Positions 33,201 through 35,031 of a stretch of 35,031 nucleotides of DNA are shown piece after piece (positions within the stretch are counted from its first letter, which is position 1; every line of letters starts with the position of its first letter). A program made the translations under genes and the position numbers. The notes beneath the pieces were generated by a model. It saw only the letters and a program-made list of their open reading frames with translations. It did not search any database and was not told the DNA's origin. The DNA comes from a virus. Location of the stretch: the IMG/VR virus record IMGVR_UViG_3300024264_001485, positions 1-35,031 of that record, one strand, 5' to 3'.

Positions 33201-34175
33201 ATTCGGAGTTCCGGCACCGGCTAAATCTCCAGGATGGTCGTGCAAGTATAATTCACCGGTTAACGAATCTCCTTGTCTGCGTACTGCACTCTTTCTCGGC
33301 AGTGCTTCGTTAGCTAGCCAGTTACCTGCTAGATTAGAATCGTAACTAGTATCTCTGAGTGTTTGTACACCAGTTCCGCCTGATATGGACACTCCTCCGG
33401 TATTTGTTAAAGCATCTGAACTGGAATTATGTAAAGAAACAGTATCGTTATCAACTACTCTTATATAATACGTAGTATTATTTGTTAGTCCGGTAGCAGC
33501 CGATCCAGTTGAGCTATAAACATACGGAGTACCGTTAGAGCCGCTATCAAGACCGTGGGATGTTAGTGTAATTTTTGTAGCATTGTAACTATCTATTGTA
33601 AACGTGTATTCGCTTACGTCTGCAGGTTCGTCCCTAAGATTAGCAGTTGCGCCTGGAGCACCCCGCTTGAGATAATTCTCGCCTGCATGTCTTTTGTCTA
33701 TAACTAAATCTTCAATGGTAAAAGTTTCACCGTGTTTTGCACTAAGGGTAAGTGCGCCGGCATCACTTACGTCTACTTTTCCTATGGGAAAGTTATCTGC
33801 GTTAAGACCGCCACCTAGTTCAGGGTTTTTATCAGACGATATAGTAGAAAAAGTTGTTTCAATAATTAGTTTACCCGGGACACTGTAATCAAACGTAACA
33901 GAATCATCAGCAGGATTACCTGTTTTTGCTCCGTCCGATGCTAGTTCAATGTATTCAACTCCAAGTTCATCTTGTTTAACAGCTATAATTTTACTTGCTG
34001 AACCTACATAGTCTGCAGGAGTATCATTTAAATCAGCAAAATCTATAGTTCCGCCGGCGCCAAATACTGCATACAGTTCTTGAAAGTTCTCATTTGTTTT
34101 ACGAAACGACTCGCGTATACTATCGCCAGTGCCGTCATTACCTTCTACACCAATGTTTACTTCTTGTCTTGCCAT
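27279..34175 (-). CDS. Giant tail-fibre/virion structural protein (2298 residues)
   Basis: The largest gene in the window. Residues 1-38 share the fibre opening (EVNIGVEGNDGTGDSIRESF, then KTNENFQELYA). A beta-helix-like region follows around 670-715 (VTIMVETGQYEEDYPIKVPN, then NVSIVGDEFRRTII). A GRVFYVSTDQNGFFRVGKFF region is at about 1690-1710. Near the C-terminus (about 2170-2298) is a domain starting KYADLAEMYAADDAYEPGTV and ending IIEVVVGRV, resembling the intramolecular chaperone/peptidase G2 type ending of phage fibres. No signal peptide. It should form a long trimeric fibre or a side structure of the tail. It begins one base into the stop of the A-type Fe-S carrier gene (TAATG). Confidence 0.85.
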   Translation of the reverse strand: MARQEVNIGVEGNDGTGDSIRESFRKTNENFQELYAVFGAGGTIDFADLNDTPADYVGSASKIIAVKQDELGVEYIELASDGAKTGNPADDSVTFDYSVPGKLIIETTFSTISSDKNPELGGGLNADNFPIGKVDVSDAGALTLSAKHGETFTIEDLVIDKRHAGENYLKRGAPGATANLRDEPADVSEYTFTIDSYNATKITLTSHGLDSGSNGTPYVYSSTGSAATGLTNNTTYYIRVVDNDTVSLHNSSSDALTNTGGVSISGGTGVQTLRDTSYDSNLAGNWLANEALPRKSAVRRQGDSLTGELYLHDHPGDLAGAGTPNGVDDLQAATKLYVDKAGFTSTTNLYVNTQGDDYQIVTPAGKEGRSSAYAYRTLNKACEAAEELQIAAPYEPGPYMQTVTHSDGADPSQITTAGIKSVDAGRIPAKTILEANKTFIQAEVIAYINQTYPDFDYAESICSRDLGYIIDSVILDTLSGDNANYLSRWAGIRYYSNNSAKVAITTQLTETVAGIDYAKALADLILRNSTVTALQDEVDQTLGAASFATTGDRDSAIASVTAKFDIVTTTIEDGVFDAPNIVDGSVYQLYITNGSTGYVDQGNPTNTDLLPGKLVKGKTSGAKAIIVRYSAESLTGGLPVGNDELELQLVEPIEFIADELIEFGNTVRRNQVTIMVETGQYEEDYPIKVPNNVSIVGDEFRRTIIRPKIRNSHSRWANTYFYRDAEFDGLTGDSSSASGYPDPNLPVTGTVYTNPLTSAVDGYFGYHYTLDPSNPWNVSSNGLTSNNKIPYTAAPTLIELNKDFIIEEVIQFIGVTYPALVYNEAKCRRDTGLIIDGIISDLTFTGRENSLENQSAYFTGSVAGQETETEAAINYIKTIAADVLNNQNFAALGSVPQVIDITKTAESGSQLALNSLVDLVKFAFDANYNPAKSNLDMDVFLMNDATRLTGITVQGHGGFMSVLDPDGQVLTKSPYVQVGSSFSQSINRQAFRGGMFVDAFCANLPMAVTSKSGPFELSVESGAGEGLYNKKPQTPCPFYLDGERFQVNAVRNWDPETGTATLILDRTSNNGTGFTGNTSTLLNLDLDSLPLDITVQTGGNRSMLGNDFTQINDLGYGLVVANGGLSEMVSQFTYYCWTAFYAKNGGEIRSLNGSNGYGEYGLVSEGADPNEIPDAVTLRDNMVQPIKTFEAEVTLEFSTNVNLPAGEVLVNSDSTATGTVIWDTSGEYTKVYLSDVTGTFSTSLDIIKTSDDSNLGSPTSVTLGNIINDQRALFVYVYDAAHEIQNRGELEIYHADATPNAVFGRYEVTSVQKSTDYIVGGHFNIDVDSVAGAYSGSGTTAIFTVGKTQSGYRLYELTGGIGYVASETITIPGDDLGGTTPTNDLTITIDAASGSGVIQEVSLSGTPLASSTDPKHDGQVYRLSFSAANSGFSNDGLITRLQENTIGTFRQNGTFVLSGAANPADLVIRPSTAVLFDESTETTYRSISFQSTGSTGEELDANSVLTGFDINFDYIRLIVDAAAAADTTTAYINSGTSCGATLGDKAIAVVPITEANEVARLNNNDMIFGWGGKIHKITQLLRTSQAPYNEDFDVVFIADVTDSDINSPATAAGISTPVIVGANTITLRTGLAASEPATITINISTCRATGHDFLDIGTGGFNTSNYPNVLLGLPRAPDQSKEVQERSKGRVFYVSTDQNGFFRVGKFFTVDQGTGTVTFSASIALSNLDGIGFKRGVVVAEFSTDTGMSNNATDTVPTQSAVRGYVNRRLGFDHNGDDVAGVIGPGAVPLDGSKGMTNNLNMASSRIINLSSPSSDSDAVNKSYVDGRIGDYDSFEELRNSSFVDVLENQILVTTGHKKLIIDADIIGGIGSFAPGDQFTASVNNGTGTIVQVLTSVDPILGNIQTIVYQDTSTPGDSITSSDVIEVSGGATGQVIRDPVDEISNGIEGAGSDIDLTVARSETNTTLEFNYKAGSIVNADVSPSAAIAQSKLNMNSATTRASASGITQANLGVASFDSGDFTVTNGWVTLKANDVDFSDLPLLATNTVIGNVSGSTTSPTQVSVTQTGAANSLLRTQSDGSIRVASLRLGGSNAYQILSLSGTTLYVKTPGQGTVFSASGTSSANLVATMGGTLSSLNITPGTDNTYSIGTASLRYNTIHASVFNGTATNAKYADLAEMYAADDAYEPGTVVVFGGEEEVTITSRKGDRRVAGIISTNPAHLMNSELEATNPVAVALQGRVPCQVLGKVDQGDLLVSSATPGYAIVDNEAKTGSIIGKALEHKKDPGKGIIEVVVGRV

Positions 34176-34549
34176 TATTTGAGCTCCAATATTTCTATAT
34201 TATTGTCTAGCAGTTGTTCGTCAAATGTTAAACTTATGCCACAACCGCATTCTGATACTGTGTTAGGGTTTTTGATTTCAAAAACCTGTGAAAATAAAGT
34301 TTTAGTGTAGTCAATTTCGCAATTATAAAGATAAGGTTTTGCATTTTCTTTAACTAACAACTTTCCTTCACGCAATAAAATTAATTTGTCTTGACTATTA
34401 TAATCTTCTTGTTCAGCAAATTTCCATTCGTATTCAAAACCTGCACATCCTCCTGATTTAATGCCTAATTGTACTGCATATACTTGGTTTTCTCTGCAAA
34501 GTTGTTCAATTCTTTTTTCTGCAGAATCAGTTAAATTTAGCGCAAACAT
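34175..34549 (-). CDS. A-type Fe-S cluster carrier (IscA/ErpA/HesB family)
   Basis: A 124-residue protein with the three A-type cysteines: C35 in KSGGCAGFEY, and C101 and C103 in ECGCGISLTF. It would accept a [2Fe-2S] or [4Fe-4S] cluster from IscU and pass it to client proteins. Length and motifs are normal for the family, with a few extra residues in the middle (Asp/Gln-rich). A late octamer GATAAATA lies 15 nt upstream, and the gene is co-transcribed with the giant fibre gene. Phage clients could be the ferredoxin at 17095-17448 or host proteins (inference). Confidence 0.93.
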   Translation of the reverse strand: MFALNLTDSAEKRIEQLCRENQVYAVQLGIKSGGCAGFEYEWKFAEQEDYNSQDKLILLREGKLLVKENAKPYLYNCEIDYTKTLFSQVFEIKNPNTVSECGCGISLTFDEQLLDNNIEILELK

Positions 34550-34564
34550 GAATACTCCTTAATG

Positions 34565-34572
34565 TATTTATC
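34565..34572 (-). promoter_or_regulatory. T4-type late promoter octamer GATAAATA
   Basis: GATAAATA on the minus strand 15 nt before the ATG of the A-type carrier. It lies in the short divergent gap with the plus-strand zinc-ribbon gene and may drive the whole fibre operon. Confidence 0.6.
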
Positions 34573-34605
34573 GGTATGTTTTGTAATCTTAATGTAAATA
34601 ACACT

Positions 34606-34893
34606 ATGTTTATATCTGAATACAAGAAAAAAAATTTTTATCACAGAAAAAGTAAAACAGGCAAGGAACACGCCTATACACGCGAATATACTGTATGTGT
34701 GTTTAGATGCGACAATTGTAACACAGAGTTTGAACGTGCAAGGGGCAGCATGGATCCTAAACGCCTAAGTAACAATTATTTTCATGTGTGTAGTAACTGC
34801 GATAGTAAGAAATTTGCTCAAAAGAAAGGCGTAGAAAAGAAACAAGTTTGGAATATGAGTGCTTCTAGTTCTACGCCTATTGGTAAACTATAA
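34606..34893 (+). CDS. Small zinc-ribbon protein, function unknown
   Basis: A 95-residue basic protein with two CxxC pairs, C35/C38 (CDNC) and C62/C65 (CSNC), spaced 23 residues apart, forming a likely zinc ribbon. The start at 34606 (MFISEYKKKNFYHRKSKTGK) is chosen because this opening fits known marine T4-like phage proteins; the in-frame ATG at 34576 lies inside the divergent promoter region. The rest is Lys/Arg rich, suggesting nucleic-acid binding. It ends PIGKL, and its stop directly abuts the stop of the convergent downstream gene. Confidence 0.75.
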   Translation: MFISEYKKKNFYHRKSKTGKEHAYTREYTVCVFRCDNCNTEFERARGSMDPKRLSNNYFHVCSNCDSKKFAQKKGVEKKQVWNMSASSSTPIGKL

Positions 34894-35031
34894 CTAGTCT
34901 ACATTTTTCCAAGTAAATGCTCCGAAGAACATTTCATCTTCTGACATCTGTCCCCAAGGTACATCTCTGCTAGGGTCTGGATTCATAGGATTGTCCGCTG
35001 AGTTATCAAATGCTCCTTCTACAAACAATCG
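34894..35031 (-). CDS. C-terminal end of a further protein (partial), possible copper monooxygenase/redox-type tail
   Basis: A minus-strand frame is open from the right edge to TAG at 34894-34896, giving 45 residues. The part DNSADNPMNPDPSRDVPWGQ followed by MSEDEMFFGAF resembles the conserved C-terminal signature (YDNSxxNPxNPDPxxxVxWG, then (W/S)xEMxxGxF) of copper type II ascorbate-dependent monooxygenase-like and related redox proteins. The active-site part lies outside the window, so family assignment is tentative. Its stop abuts that of the zinc-ribbon gene with no spacer. Confidence 0.6.
   Translation of the reverse strand, partial: RLFVEGAFDNSADNPMNPDPSRDVPWGQMSEDEMFFGAFTWKNVD

Overview
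The window is one continuous piece of a T4-like marine myovirus genome. It is AT-rich and almost fully coding, and nearly every gene lies on the minus strand with ATGA or TAATG overlaps. The diagnostic genes are a gp44-type clamp loader, a DexA-like exonuclease, a T4-type lysozyme, a gp31/GroES-like co-chaperonin, ThyX, dCMP deaminase, PhoH, peptide deformylase, a MazG-like pyrophosphohydrolase, an A-type Fe-S carrier and a set of very large tail-fibre proteins. T4-type late promoter octamers (GATAAATA/AATAAATA/TATAAATA) precede several genes. The 7Fe ferredoxin is of the proteobacterial FdxA type and the gene set resembles SAR11 myophages such as HTVC008M, so an alphaproteobacterial host is plausible. 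That host assignment is inference.

Layout by region. (1) 1-5781: late genes of likely virion or prohead association. At the left edge is a truncated multidomain protein carrying a complete Cu/Zn superoxide dismutase domain; then come a HxGH nucleotidyltransferase, an acidic protein with a conserved Cys/Trp tail, a small putative structural protein and two AT-rich proteins of unknown function. (2) 5768-9307: a protein-quality cluster of DnaJ-like co-chaperone, peptide deformylase and a full-length ClpA-type AAA+ unfoldase. (3) 9354-11127: lysis cassette with T4-type lysozyme, overlapping i-spanin/o-spanin and an EF-hand two-helix candidate holin. (4) 11124-12364: two conserved proteins of unknown function, followed by a divergent intergenic region and phoH on the plus strand. 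(5) 13237-19666: a metabolic and replication operon on the minus strand, led by a sigma70-type promoter at 19690-19718. Its genes are a 56-aa membrane protein, DexA, a 52-aa membrane protein, a cytidylyltransferase, gp44, ferredoxin, a HAD phosphatase, MazG, a glycine-zipper protein, ThyX, two unknowns, dCMP deaminase and an FkbM methyltransferase. (6) 19740-21081: GroES-like co-chaperonin, an unknown protein and a short DnaE-like fragment protein. (7) 21091-34175: tail-fibre/adhesion cluster whose members share an N-terminal module and internal motifs. (8) 34175-35031: A-type Fe-S carrier, a plus-strand zinc-ribbon protein and the C-terminal end of a further minus-strand gene.

Three themes stand out. 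Proteostasis: GroES-like, DnaJ-like, ClpA and deformylase functions sit within about 15 kb, and ClpA keeps the ClpP-docking IGF loop. Redox and Fe-S: SodC domain, 7Fe ferredoxin, IscA-like carrier and ThyX. DNA precursor supply: ThyX, dCMP deaminase, MazG and HAD. Two further signals are N-terminal sequences resembling T4 capsid-targeting/prohead-protease sites on the SodC and nucleotidyltransferase proteins, and a perfect 12-bp hairpin that buries the dnaJ start codon. No tRNA, CRISPR array, IS element, integrase or attachment site was seen, and no gene-free stretch exceeds about 160 bases.
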